Shown: positions 44,696-54,200 of the stretch, piece by piece
How the letters are laid out: every line of letters starts with the position of its first letter
How positions within the stretch are numbered: position 1 is the first letter of the stretch
Source of the DNA: Pontixanthobacter gangjinensis
GTDB lineage: Bacteria > Pseudomonadota > Alphaproteobacteria > Sphingomonadales > Sphingomonadaceae
DNA: 64,000 nt
Direction: 5' to 3'
Assembly: GCF_009827545.1 (NCBI RefSeq)
Contig: NZ_WTYS01000001.1
Location: 1,265,772-1,329,771 of the forward strand
Translations under genes and position numbers: made by a program
The notes under the pieces: model-generated
Told to the model about the DNA's origin: nothing
The model's input: the letters and a program-made list of their open reading frames with translations, nothing else
The model's database searches: none

Positions 44696-45820
44696 ATGAC
44701 ACAATCGACCGACGATCTGCTGCCCGAAGGGCTCTCCGACCGCTTGCCCAAAGAGGCGGCAGTCGCAACGCATGCGATGCGGGCCGTTCTCGGTACGATG
44801 GATGCGCATGGCTATGACCGAGTGCGTCCGCCGTTGGTAGAATTTGAACGGTCAATGGCCGAACGCATGGGCAAAACGGCTGATAGCGACAGTCCGCGCC
44901 GGATGTTCCGCTTCGTCGATCCGGCCAGTTTACGCACGCTGGCGCTCCGATCCGACATGACCGTACAAGTCGGGCGCATGGCCGCGACCTCGCTCGCCGC
45001 CGCGCCGCGTCCGTTGCGGCTTTGTTACGCGGGCGAAGTGGCGTTGATTAAGGCGGATCAGCTCGATCCTGCGCGTCAGAAATTGCAATTGGGCGCTGAG
45101 CTTATCGGCAGCGATACAGTCGAAGCTGCCGGAGAGATTGTCTCGCTAGCGATAGAAGCGCTTGAAGCAGCTGGTGCCGCCGGCATTTCTGTCGATTTCA
45201 CACTGCCCGATCTGGTCGACGTGCTGTCGGACAAAGCGATGCCGCTTGCCTCTGACCAAATTGGGGCGGTGCGCCGCGAATTGGACACCAAGGATGCAGG
45301 CGGCTTGGCCGCTGTTCCCGGTGGTAACGCCTATTTGCCGCTGCTTTATGCAACGGGTGCCTTTGAAGATGCGATTGAACGGCTTTGCAGCATCGATGCC
45401 GGAGGCGCGCTGACATCCCGAATTGAAGGCTTGAAGGCAATAGCCTCTCGCGTTGGCGGCCGTGCCAGAGTGACGCTCGACCCGACTGAGCGGCACGGTT
45501 TCGAATATCAAAGCTGGTTCGGCTTTACCATCTATGCCGATGGCGTGCGCGGTGCGCTTGGGCGGGGCGGAACTTACGCAATTGGCGGGAGCAATGAAGC
45601 GGCGACAGGCTTCTCGCTTTATATCGACGCTTTGATCGACATCCTAAGCCGCGATGCCCAGCGCAAGGCACTTTTCCTGCCAATGGGTCATGATGCGCCG
45701 ACCGCAGCGGCGTTGCGCGCCGAGGGGTGGCGCACGGTTGCCGCCCTATCTGCCGATGATGATGGGCAGGCGCTGGGTTGTACTCACGTTTTGGAAGGCG
45801 GCACTACGACCGCTTATTAG
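44696..45820 (+). CDS. hisZ: ATP phosphoribosyltransferase regulatory subunit HisZ
   Basis: Catalytically inactive HisRS-like subunit that activates short-form HisG in histidine synthesis. Seen: class II synthetase-like core with RMFRFVDPASLRTLALRSDMTVQVGR (motif 2-like) and a C-terminal AIGGSNEAATGFSLYIDAL (motif 3-like), lacking an anticodon-binding domain; about 374 residues. Start ATG 44696 follows AGAGG. Known: HisZ implies a short HisG elsewhere in the genome. It follows serA and precedes purA, an order often seen in Sphingomonadales, but here the purA link is broken by an islet. Confidence 0.9.
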   Translation: MTQSTDDLLPEGLSDRLPKEAAVATHAMRAVLGTMDAHGYDRVRPPLVEFERSMAERMGKTADSDSPRRMFRFVDPASLRTLALRSDMTVQVGRMAATSLAAAPRPLRLCYAGEVALIKADQLDPARQKLQLGAELIGSDTVEAAGEIVSLAIEALEAAGAAGISVDFTLPDLVDVLSDKAMPLASDQIGAVRRELDTKDAGGLAAVPGGNAYLPLLYATGAFEDAIERLCSIDAGGALTSRIEGLKAIASRVGGRARVTLDPTERHGFEYQSWFGFTIYADGVRGALGRGGTYAIGGSNEAATGFSLYIDALIDILSRDAQRKALFLPMGHDAPTAAALRAEGWRTVAALSADDDGQALGCTHVLEGGTTTAY

Positions 45821-45825
45821 GCAAT

Positions 45826-45947
45826 GGCCAATTACGGAGGCCAATCACGGACAGGCGCCAAGCCGTGGCCAAAGCGTTCTGAGCCGAGCTGAAATTAAGA
45901 GCGAGAGCCTCGTTTGCAGTGAAGAGCCGGAGCCCTGTTTGCAGTGA
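45826..45947 (+). repeat. Direct repeats in the hisZ 3' flank
   Basis: Two families of short repeats directly downstream of hisZ. (a) A 13-bp tandem pair GGCCAATTACGGA/GGCCAATCACGGA at 45826-45851 (one mismatch). (b) An 18-bp pair GAGCCTCGTTTGCAGTGA (45905-45922) and GAGCCCTGTTTGCAGTGA (45930-45947), two mismatches. No ORF was supported here. They sit at the left edge of the atypical islet and may be recombination or insertion scars. Confidence 0.75.
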
Positions 45948-45958
45948 CGGGCATCCGT

Positions 45959-46264
45959 TCAGGTGCCAGTTTTCAGAAGAGAGACCCGGCGGACCCTACC
46001 ATCCAAAGGACCATTATTGACCTCCACCAAGCCTTTCCTTTTTAACTTTCCAAGAGAAAGATAAAATCCACGATACGAAGAATTAGAAGCAATCATGACT
46101 TCTTTAATTCGCGGGCTCTCGTTTATCAGCAGGAAGAAATAGATTTTTCCCTCTGTGGTAAGAATGTCAAAGGGTGTGTTTCTCGCGAAAGACATGAATT
46201 CTTCGACAGCTTTTTGGCTGAGAACGGCTGCGCCCTCACCATCGACCGAATTGTGATCGTTCAC
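45959..46264 (-). CDS. Small MarR-like winged-helix protein
   Basis: 101 residues, GTG start at 46264. Seen: a helical N-terminus, then a predicted winged helix: ESPRIKEVMIASNSSYRGFYLSLGKLKRKGLVEV (helix-turn-helix) and wing residues GRVRRVSLLKTG. Matches the MarR layout (helix-turn-helix with an Arg-rich wing) but is shorter than usual MarR proteins. No good ribosome site. Inferred: DNA-binding regulator of the divergent adhesin-like gene; they share a 297-base AT-rich spacer with repeated motifs. Confidence 0.6.
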   Translation of the reverse strand: MNDHNSVDGEGAAVLSQKAVEEFMSFARNTPFDILTTEGKIYFFLLINESPRIKEVMIASNSSYRGFYLSLGKLKRKGLVEVNNGPLDGRVRRVSLLKTGT

Positions 46265-46561
46265 TTGTTAAATAGCCTTGCATTTGAAGAGGGTTCAAAA
46301 TTGATGTAAATTTTTGAACCTGTCAACAATTCAAGGAATTTTGTCTGTTATATACATCAGTTTATTATATATATGATGTATATATATCAAGTATAAATTT
46401 AGCAACAAGCAAGTAAACTTTTGATGTAAATGCTTATATATAAAAATTGCAGCCATTAATATTTGGTTTAAACTTCCCACTGTCCTATCGAATGACCCGC
46501 TAAGCCGAGATGGTCTCGGGCCTTCGGCCAAATTTATACAGCGACTAGGGGAATATTTTTT
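46265..46561. promoter_or_regulatory. AT-rich divergent intergenic region with four TGATGTA motifs
   Basis: A 297-base spacer, much richer in A and T than the flanks. Seen: identical TTGATGTAAAT 11-mers at 46301-46311 and 46421-46431; TGATGTA also at 46374-46380 and, reversed, at 46353-46359. The first 11-mer lies exactly inside a 9-bp inverted repeat (GGTTCAAAA at 46292-46300 with TTTTGAACC at 46312-46320). Further right are two short hairpins in the leader, CCGAGA-TGG-TCTCGG (46505-46519) and GGCC-TTC-GGCC (46519-46529). Inferred: binding sites for the adjacent MarR-like protein and a structured 5' leader. No promoter hexamers are assigned. Confidence 0.6.
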
Positions 46562-48223
46562 ATGAGTAACTACAATAGCAAAAGCTTCACAGGAAAGTTC
46601 GCGGTTGCATTACTCGCAACTACCGCAATCGGCGGCCTTTCTTCGGGCACTGCGTTCGCACAAGCTGCGACAACTTGCTTCACCGATTTCAACGGAACAG
46701 TTGTTTGCCAGGATGGTACCGGTAATACGGATGTCTATTTCGAGGGCGATCTTAACTACGGTGCCATGGGTGACGGGGCATACAATGATCTCGATGGCAA
46801 GATCGATGCGACAACACCTTCGGATGCCGATGTAGAAGCCGCTGCTGACGATGTGGCTGCAGCACAAGCTGCCGCAGATCAGATCGCTGCTGATCAAGCT
46901 GCTGTGACAGCAGCTTTGACGCAAGCTAACCTCGACGCTCAAGCTGCTGCTGCTGATGCCGCTGCTGCTCAAGCCGCCGCAGATGCTGCTGCTGCTGACG
47001 CTGCTGCTGCTGCTGCAACATCAACTGCCGCTTTCGATGCCGCAGCTGATGATTTGACTGATGCGAACGTTGCTCTAGGCGCAGCGAACACTGATTTGAG
47101 CGCGGCGAATACTGCTGTATCCGACGCTCGCACGGCGTTTGATAATGACCAGAGCCAAGCAAATCTCGATGCGTTGAATGCTGCACTTGCTGACCAAGCT
47201 GCCGCACAAACTGCAGCAAATGCCGCATCTGATGCCGCTGCAACTGCGCTCGCAGCATCGAATACAGCTGCAACTGAACTTGCTGCTGCACAAGCGGCAT
47301 CAACTGCTGCTGCGACTGCTGCAGCGACTGCCGCAGCCGCGACAGCCGCTGCAAACAATGCATTGCAAACATCGCTTGCTGGTAGCGCCGACTTCGTCGA
47401 CGCTATCACCACCGCTGGCTTCACTGCTGATACCACAGGCCTCGCAGCTCTTAACGATGCCGGCGCAGCCGAAGCTGCTGCTTTGGCAGCGGCTATCGAA
47501 TTCGAAGATAATCTCGATAACGTTGCGAATACTTTCATCCGCGCTCAAGAGGTTCTCGTCGCAGCTGCTGAAAATGCCAACCCTGCAATCGCAGCGGCAT
47601 CGCAAGCTCTGCTTGGTGACGAGCGTGCTGAAGAAACCAACGCAGAAGTCGAAGTGATTGCTGCTTTGGTTGACCACGAAGGTCGCATCACTGCCAACAC
47701 CGATGGTCTTGCAGCTGAAGTGATTGCGCGTACAGAGGCTGATACAGCACTCGGTATTCGGATCGATGATGAAGCGGCAATTCGCGGCATGGCAGATTTG
47801 GCACTTGGTGTTCGCATCGACGATGAAACGACTGCTCGTATCGCTGGCGACAACAACCTTCTTGGTTTGCTCAACGACGAAACAAGCGCCCGTATCGCTG
47901 CGGATACTGCGATCACCAACCGGTTGAACGGTGTTGATAGCCGTCTGAACGGTATTGATACACGCCTTGATCGTATGGATGATAGCATTGCTAGCTCGAC
48001 TGCAACTGCAATCGCGCTTGGCGGTGCTGGCTTCTTGCCTGACATGAAGTTCAACCTGGCAATGAACATGGGCTTCTATGATGGCGCACAGGCTGTCTCG
48101 GCAACCATGGGCTACCGTGTAAGCGACTCCATCGCATTCACAGCCGGTGTTGCTGGCGGCCTGAACAAAGGCGGCCAAGTCGGCGGCCGTGTTGGCGTGA
48201 TCATCGGCTTCGGCGGCGAATGA
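46562..48223 (+). CDS. Alanine-rich trimeric autotransporter-like protein (YadA anchor)
   Basis: 553 residues. Seen: signal peptide ending near GTAFAQA; a short Cys-containing N-terminal segment; a long Ala-rich region (about 85-280) with Ala-Asp and Ala-Gln helical repeats (AAADAAAAQAAADAA); a stalk with three similar units around RIDDEAAIRG, RIDDETTARI and LNDETSARI; three heptads of RLNGVDS type; and a C-terminal YadA-anchor-like segment (ALGGAGFLPDMKFNLAMNMG) ending with beta strands and GFGGE. Known: such anchors form trimeric outer-membrane barrels that export the passenger. No YadA head repeats are seen, so surface adhesion is only inferred. The end is a glycine-rich strand, not the usual terminal aromatic residue. 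Confidence 0.78.
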   Translation: MSNYNSKSFTGKFAVALLATTAIGGLSSGTAFAQAATTCFTDFNGTVVCQDGTGNTDVYFEGDLNYGAMGDGAYNDLDGKIDATTPSDADVEAAADDVAAAQAAADQIAADQAAVTAALTQANLDAQAAAADAAAAQAAADAAAADAAAAAATSTAAFDAAADDLTDANVALGAANTDLSAANTAVSDARTAFDNDQSQANLDALNAALADQAAAQTAANAASDAAATALAASNTAATELAAAQAASTAAATAAATAAAATAAANNALQTSLAGSADFVDAITTAGFTADTTGLAALNDAGAAEAAALAAAIEFEDNLDNVANTFIRAQEVLVAAAENANPAIAAASQALLGDERAEETNAEVEVIAALVDHEGRITANTDGLAAEVIARTEADTALGIRIDDEAAIRGMADLALGVRIDDETTARIAGDNNLLGLLNDETSARIAADTAITNRLNGVDSRLNGIDTRLDRMDDSIASSTATAIALGGAGFLPDMKFNLAMNMGFYDGAQAVSATMGYRVSDSIAFTAGVAGGLNKGGQVGGRVGVIIGFGGE

Positions 48224-48248
48224 TCTGACTGACTAAGCAGTAAAAAGG

Positions 48249-48283
48249 GACCCGGTAGCTTCCGAGCTGCCGGGTCTTTTTTT
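48249..48283 (+). terminator. Intrinsic terminator after the adhesin-like gene
   Basis: 11-bp stem with one G-U pair (48249-48259 with 48266-48276), loop TTCCGA, then seven T (48277-48283). It starts 26 bases after the stop codon and isolates the gene from purA. Confidence 0.9.
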
Positions 48284-48430
48284 GTCTGTTAAACAAGTGT
48301 TTCGATCCGAACCTTCTCTCAGTCCAGCATTGTTAAGCCATTTTGCTCGCTTGACTCCGGCGCACTTGCCAACCTAACGCTCACCCTCAAATTGGCGGCT
48401 CGCTCCGGTCCGCTTTTATTCCATCCCCTA

Positions 48431-48452
48431 CGTCGAGTCCTGTCGAAGGACG
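48431..48452. repeat. REP-like element before purA
   Basis: GTCCT-GTCGA-AGGAC (48437-48451) is a 5-bp stem inside CGTCGAGTCCTGTCGAAGGACG; on the minus strand this contains CCTTCGACAGGA, which resembles a widespread proteobacterial intergenic repeat (CCTTCGACAGGCTCAGG type). The rest of the 48284-48487 gap holds no gene I can support; AGGGGTGAAGG just before ATG 48488 is a likely ribosome site. Confidence 0.5.
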
Positions 48453-48457
48453 TTTGA

Positions 48458-49777
<1,320 letters not shown>

Positions 49778-49788
49778 CGTTGGTTTCA

Positions 49789-49810
49789 CCCCTCCCGTTT
49801 GCGGGAGGGG
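49789..49810. repeat. GC-rich palindrome downstream of purA
   Basis: Perfect 9-bp stem CCCCTCCCG (49789-49797) and CGGGAGGGG (49802-49810) with loop TTTG, followed by GCAGG and not by a T run. This CCCTCCCG...CGGGAGGG palindrome is a common intergenic repeat in alphaproteobacteria and may also help terminate purA transcription. Confidence 0.65.
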
Positions 49811-49853
49811 GCAGGACTGGGCTTCCGGCTTCTGTTGATGTTAAGAAGCCGTA

Positions 49854-50363
49854 ATGAAGCACATTAGCTTGATATTGTTCATCATAGCGGCACTGGGACT
49901 TACCGCTTGCCAGCCAACCCCCGGTATTGCGGTTGCGCAGCCGCCGGTTGCTGACTTCATCCTGATCGACAAATCAGACCGCACTCTGACGCTGTTCACC
50001 GCTGGTAAGCCGACCAGGGTTTACAGCGATATATCATTCGGCGCTGCGCCCACGGGTCATAAGCAATTTGAAGGCGACGAGCGGACGCCCGAAGGCCGTT
50101 ATACAATTGATACGCGCAACCCGAATAGCGCTTACCACCTCAGCCTTCGCATTTCCTATCCCAATGAACGTGACCGCGCCTTTGCCGAGGCGCAGGGCCG
50201 CGATCCGGGCGGCGAAATCTTCATTCACGGGCAGCCCAATGCACTAACCGCAGGGCGTCTGACCGGCGACTGGACCGATGGCTGTATCGCGGTTTCCAAT
50301 GCCGAGATCGAGGAATTGTGGAAAGCTGTGCCCGACGGGACAGCAATCGATATACAGCAATGA
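49854..50363 (+). CDS. L,D-transpeptidase (YkuD) lipoprotein
   Basis: 169 residues. Seen: lipoprotein signal peptide with a lipobox-like GLTAC near residue 19; a YkuD domain including TPEGRYTIDTRNP, EIFIHGQP (His of the active site) and DWTDGCIAVSN, where Cys is the catalytic nucleophile of the SHGC-type motif. Known: these periplasmic enzymes form 3-3 cross-links in peptidoglycan or attach lipoproteins. The exact reaction is not inferable. Confidence 0.9.
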   Translation: MKHISLILFIIAALGLTACQPTPGIAVAQPPVADFILIDKSDRTLTLFTAGKPTRVYSDISFGAAPTGHKQFEGDERTPEGRYTIDTRNPNSAYHLSLRISYPNERDRAFAEAQGRDPGGEIFIHGQPNALTAGRLTGDWTDGCIAVSNAEIEELWKAVPDGTAIDIQQ

Positions 50364-50424
50364 GGAAACCGTCTTGACTTGATCTTCCTTTGTTCTCATC
50401 ATGTTCCAAATCAGGAGTCGGAAG

Positions 50425-51456
50425 ATGAGCAGGGTAACACATAGAGCGGACATTCTGTCCGAGACGGATTTTCAATATCAGGCGACTGAGCTCACCCGAG
50501 ATGCGGCGAATGATCCGGCGGGTGTGCCCTTGGCCGTGTCGATATTCGCTGATCGCTCGCATATCCGCGACACAATCCGCGATGATGCGCTTGCAGCAGG
50601 TTTCCGGCTCGGCAAAGTGGGTGATATAGCGGAATTGCTGGATGGTGCGGCGATTGCACTGGGTGATGCAGTGCTGATCGATTGTCCGGTGGTCGATGCC
50701 GCAATCCTGGCCTCGCTATGCAGGCTCGATAATCGCGCTGTCAACACGGGCGCCAAACTGGTTGTTTCAACCAGTGTGGAGGCGCTCGACGATGTGTTTG
50801 CATGCCTCGACAAATCCGATCCGCAGCTATTGGTGGAACCCGCTAGGGGCGAACGCGTAATTGCGCTTGGCCGAGTGTTAGCCATGATGCCTGGCATGCG
50901 ATTGCGTGAACTTTCCGGTGATGACAGGCTGACGCTAATCCGGCTGACCGAACAGGTCGCGCAGATTGCCGACCGACTCGAGCGAATGGGTGCGAAGGGT
51001 CAGGCTGATGATGGCGGCGCATTTCGGTTTGAATCGTCCAAGCAGGCCTTTGCAGGACAGGGCGCGGAAGATGGTACCGCCCAACTGATCCGAAAGCCAA
51101 AGCCACCGCTGCCCGATCCGCGACTGGTACGGCAAATCATCCGTCAACGCGAAGCAAGGGCTACGTTCTTCGATGCGGAATTATTTGCTGATCCGGCATG
51201 GGACATATTGCTCGACCTGACAGCTGCGCGAGCCGAGCATGCGAGAGTATCAGTGACCTCGCTATGTATCGCCAGCGGTGTCCCGCCGACAACTGCTCTT
51301 CGCTGGATCAGCCAGATGGTCGAGGCCGGGCTGCTTGAACGGGTGAAAGACGAAGAGGATAAGCGCCGAGCATTCATTGCGCTAAGCGACAGAGCAGCCG
51401 AAGCGATGGGGCGCTATTTTGCCGAGATAGGGACGGATGCAGCGCGGTTGGTCTAA
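50425..51456 (+). CDS. MarR-like winged-helix regulator with N-terminal receiver-like domain
   Basis: About 343 residues. Seen: the first about 160 residues have an alternating beta/alpha pattern (PLAVSIFADRSHIRDTIRDDALAAGFRLGKV; AVLIDCPVVDAAIL; GAKLVVSTSVEALDDVF) like a flavodoxin/receiver fold but without a clear phosphorylatable Asp set; a helical linker follows; the C-terminal domain is a winged helix (ARVSVTSLCIASGVPPTTALRWISQMVEAGLLERVKDEEDKRRAFIALS). Start ATG 50425 is preferred (AGGAG seven bases upstream); 50401 is possible. The target genes are unknown. It is followed by a divergently read NTF2-like gene. Confidence 0.75.
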   Translation: MSRVTHRADILSETDFQYQATELTRDAANDPAGVPLAVSIFADRSHIRDTIRDDALAAGFRLGKVGDIAELLDGAAIALGDAVLIDCPVVDAAILASLCRLDNRAVNTGAKLVVSTSVEALDDVFACLDKSDPQLLVEPARGERVIALGRVLAMMPGMRLRELSGDDRLTLIRLTEQVAQIADRLERMGAKGQADDGGAFRFESSKQAFAGQGAEDGTAQLIRKPKPPLPDPRLVRQIIRQREARATFFDAELFADPAWDILLDLTAARAEHARVSVTSLCIASGVPPTTALRWISQMVEAGLLERVKDEEDKRRAFIALSDRAAEAMGRYFAEIGTDAARLV

Positions 51457-51487
51457 TGTAACCTGCGTTTAGATTATCAAAGTCAAA

Positions 51488-51847
51488 TCAGGCAGATAGT
51501 TCACCAAAGAATCCGATGACCTTAACGATCTTCCCACCGTCATTAACCTCGGTGACGTCGAAGCCAGACATCAGCAGCTTGTCGCCCATGTGGATTGCCC
51601 AGTGGTAACGGCAGTGGTTATTTTGGATATCGACCCGGCTTGTCCTTGAATAGACCGCCCCTGGTATCTGCTTCTTTACAGCGTGGACCATCGCGACAAA
51701 CGCTTCGACACCCATGATGTTATGATTGGGGTCTACGAAATGAACATTATGCTCCAGCGCAGTCTCTGCAAGTTTCAGGACGTCGCCTTCATCTGGCGCA
51801 TTCCATGCGGCAAGCATATTATCTAGGTTTTGGAGATATAATTCCAT
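51488..51847 (-). CDS. NTF2-like (SnoaL/ketosteroid isomerase type) protein
   Basis: 119 residues. Seen: the cone-fold pattern with N-terminal helix YLQNLDNMLAAWNA, HNVHFVDPNHNIMGVEAFVAMVHAVKK, CRYHWAIHMGDKLLMSGFDVTEVNDGGKIVKVIGFFG. Known: such small proteins often bind or isomerise hydrophobic substrates or act as polyketide cyclases; activity cannot be inferred from sequence. Lies between the MarR-like gene and the siroheme dehydrogenase, in a single-gene unit. Confidence 0.8.
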   Translation of the reverse strand: MELYLQNLDNMLAAWNAPDEGDVLKLAETALEHNVHFVDPNHNIMGVEAFVAMVHAVKKQIPGAVYSRTSRVDIQNNHCRYHWAIHMGDKLLMSGFDVTEVNDGGKIVKVIGFFGELSA

Positions 51848-51892
51848 GGTTTTTACCTTCTAATTCCAGGTTGTGCGCAGCATTAGCCCACT

Positions 51893-52663
51893 TCACGCTC
51901 GCCTTAAAATAACCGTTAGTCCCGTCAGCGGCTCGTCAAATGGTAATTCCCTCCGCAAGGCATCAGCCCTCGCACGGTCTAGAATCGACACCGGAACGCT
52001 CGCTTCATAAAGCAGATTATCAACCGTACCGAGCAGTCTAGCCTGACGCAGGGTCAGGTCTTCGGGATCATCGCTGGTCAGATGGATTTCAATAGATTGT
52101 GAACCGGCGGGTTCGTCTGCATCAGCGAGCCATTGTTCCACATGCTTAGCCGAATCTGCATTAAGCGGATCCAGAATTCCGCCTTCGACTAGCGCCCCGT
52201 CAAGTGCGTTTCGGCGATCTGATCCATCAGGAAAGCGCGCTCTCATCGCCTCGCGGCTAGTCTCCAGCTTCGAGGCGAGCGCACCTAGCGACTGGGGAAG
52301 CAATCTCTCGAGCCTGAGCCGTAATTGCTTGGCCAGCCCCGCCGATGCGCCCGAGGTGCCAATCGCAATCAGCACGGGGTCACGGTCGAGGATGCTTGGC
52401 GTAGTAAAATCGCATAATTCGGGCCGGTCGGCGACGTTGACGAGCAGGCCCTTATCGCTCAATCGCCGCGCCGCCGCCATGGCCTCGCGCTCATCGTCCA
52501 GCGCTATGAACGCGAGTTTTGCGTGGTGCGCTTCGGTCTCGCTGCAGGGGGTGCCGCCGGCGCGTTCGACCAGACGCTTCTTCGCTTCGCCCATCTCGCC
52601 TTCGCCAATCACGACAACGCGCGTTCCGGCGATGCGGTGAAGCAGGGGGAGGGAGCGGATCAT
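51893..52663 (-). CDS. Precorrin-2 dehydrogenase / siroheme ferrochelatase-like protein
   Basis: Stand-alone version of the CysG N-terminal half, converting precorrin-2 to sirohydrochlorin with NAD. Seen: N-terminal Rossmann loop VVVIGEGEMGEAKKRLVERAGG; LVNVADRPELCDFTTPSIL, DRDPVLIAIGTSGASAGLAKQLRLRLE, all characteristic of the Met8/CysG-N family. About 256 residues. It is the last gene of the argH-lysA operon (seven bases after lysA) and far from SUMT (about 20 kb), so siroheme synthesis is split in this genome. Confidence 0.88.
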   Translation of the reverse strand: MIRSLPLLHRIAGTRVVVIGEGEMGEAKKRLVERAGGTPCSETEAHHAKLAFIALDDEREAMAAARRLSDKGLLVNVADRPELCDFTTPSILDRDPVLIAIGTSGASAGLAKQLRLRLERLLPQSLGALASKLETSREAMRARFPDGSDRRNALDGALVEGGILDPLNADSAKHVEQWLADADEPAGSQSIEIHLTSDDPEDLTLRQARLLGTVDNLLYEASVPVSILDRARADALRRELPFDEPLTGLTVILRRA

Positions 52664-52670
52664 GGGTTGA

Positions 52671-53930
52671 TCATAGCCAATCTGGCACCCGCTCAGCGCC
52701 CATAATATCGGCAGGGGGTAGCCGGTCTGCGACCACCGCGTATTTATCGCCATCAACCAGCACCTCGGCCACGAAGCCTCGGCTGTTGTAACTTGATGCC
52801 ATGGTCGCGCCATATGCGCCTGCAGTGCGGAAAATGGCGAGATCGCCAGCCTCCAGCGTGTCCATTTCACGGTTCATCGCGAAAGTGTCACCGGTTTCGC
52901 AAATTGGCCCGACAATGTGGGATACGCTCCGTGTGCCATTGGGTTCGACAGCGTCAATATCGTGCCATGCGCCATACATCGCCGGACGGGCAAGATCGTT
53001 CATCGCTGCATCGACCACCACAAACGGGCTGGCATTGGAACTGCGCTTCACCCGAATCACCCGTGTCAGCAGGACGCCCGCATTTCCCGCGATTACCCGG
53101 CCCGGTTCGAATGAGAGAGCAACATCCCAGTCTTTCGTGACCTGAGCTACCATCGCGCCATATTCGGCGGGGCTGGGAAGGACATCGCCCGATTTATAGG
53201 GAACACCAAGCCCGCCCCCCAGATCGGCATGAGTGACTTTCTGGCCCTGAGCGCGCAGTTCCGCGATCAAATCGCCTACTTTTCCAAATGCGGTTTCGAG
53301 TGGCTCCAGGCTGGAAAGCTGGCTGCCGATATGCACCGCGATACCGCGCATATCGAGTCCGGGTAAAGCGGCCAGCGCGGCATAAATTCCGGCTGCCCGA
53401 TCGATCGGAACACCGAATTTGTTTTCAGCCTTGCCAGTGGAGATTTTCTCATGCGTGCGCGCATCGACATCGGGGTTCACCCGCAACGCGCAGCGAGCAA
53501 TCTTGCCATTTTGAACAGCGATCTCGGCAAGCTCGCGGCCTTCTTCTTTGGACTCCAGATTGAATTGGCCAATATCGGCATCCAGCGCCTGAAGTAGTTC
53601 CGCAGCGGTTTTGCCCACGCCGGAAAACACAATGTCTTTGGGGGCCATATCAGCGGCCAGCGCGCGCACCAATTCGCCGCCCGAAACGACATCGGCACCA
53701 TACCCTTCGCGGCTCAGCACTTTGAGTACGGCAAGGTTCGGGTTTGATTTAACCGCAAACGCAATATGCGGGTTCTTGAGGCCGCTTAGCGCCTCACGAA
53801 ACACGCGCGCATGACGCACTAATGTTGCGCGCGAATAGACATAGACCGGAGTGCCAACCTCTTCGGCAATGCGGGTCAGCGGGACATCTTCGGCGTGCAT
53901 AACACCGTGGCGAAGTTGAAAGTGGTCCAT
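52671..53930 (-). CDS. lysA: Diaminopimelate decarboxylase
   Basis: PLP enzyme making lysine from meso-diaminopimelate. Seen: PLP lysine in FAVKSNPNLAVLKVL; GADVVSGGELVRAL; a HADLGGGLGVPY loop; SFEPGRVIAGNAGVLLTRV; and the C-terminal GPICETGDTF. 419 residues. Known: alanine-racemase-type barrel plus C-terminal beta domain. Starts 27 bases after the small lipoprotein gene and uses the mDAP pool also drawn on by MurE. Confidence 0.96.
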   Translation of the reverse strand: MDHFQLRHGVMHAEDVPLTRIAEEVGTPVYVYSRATLVRHARVFREALSGLKNPHIAFAVKSNPNLAVLKVLSREGYGADVVSGGELVRALAADMAPKDIVFSGVGKTAAELLQALDADIGQFNLESKEEGRELAEIAVQNGKIARCALRVNPDVDARTHEKISTGKAENKFGVPIDRAAGIYAALAALPGLDMRGIAVHIGSQLSSLEPLETAFGKVGDLIAELRAQGQKVTHADLGGGLGVPYKSGDVLPSPAEYGAMVAQVTKDWDVALSFEPGRVIAGNAGVLLTRVIRVKRSSNASPFVVVDAAMNDLARPAMYGAWHDIDAVEPNGTRSVSHIVGPICETGDTFAMNREMDTLEAGDLAIFRTAGAYGATMASSYNSRGFVAEVLVDGDKYAVVADRLPPADIMGAERVPDWL

Positions 53931-53957
53931 CGAAAATTGGCCGTCTATTGGATGTGG

Positions 53958-54200
53958 TTATTCAGGCGGCGGCAAATCGAACGCGTCATCTTCGCGTTCT
54001 TCGGACCGGCGACGTAATTCCACGCTGCGTTCAGGCGCGGCTTGCGTGTCCAGCTCCAGCAATTCTGCCGCATTGGGCGGCGCTTCGGCTCCGGTTGGCG
54101 TAGGAGGCAAGGTTTGCGTTTCGAGCGGCTCAAGATCACCCTTCTGCGCGCAGGCCCCTAGTAGCGCGACGGCGCAAACTATCACAAGCTTCCGTGTCAT
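53958..54200 (-). CDS. Small LptM-like lipoprotein
   Basis: 80 residues. Seen: signal peptide ending in lipobox LLGAC, then QKGDLEPL, resembling the LptM (YifL) start with a lysine/glycine-proline block after the Cys, and a polar tail. Known: LptM assists LptD maturation in enterobacteria and is often encoded just before lysA or dapF. The same order is seen here. ATG 54200 overlaps the argH stop as ATGA. The length is short but the context is strong. Confidence 0.8.
   Translation of the reverse strand: MTRKLVIVCAVALLGACAQKGDLEPLETQTLPPTPTGAEAPPNAAELLELDTQAAPERSVELRRRSEEREDDAFDLPPPE

Noticed and set aside
46460-46530. Riboswitch in the adhesin leader
   Set aside because: Only two small hairpins are visible; no known aptamer core was recognised, so the region is listed as a regulatory spacer only.
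46926-48178. Several open frames (Gln-, Leu- and Cys-rich) opposite or within the Ala-rich adhesin gene
   Set aside because: They are by-products of the GCT/GCA-rich repeats; their composition mirrors the repeats in other frames.
45959-48283. Toxin-antitoxin pair or defence system in the islet
   Set aside because: The small protein looks like a transcription regulator and its neighbour is an exported surface-type protein; no toxin, nuclease or ATPase motif is present.
50425-51456. Two-component response regulator
   Set aside because: The N-terminal fold looks receiver-like but lacks a clear acidic triad and phosphorylatable Asp, and no kinase gene is nearby.
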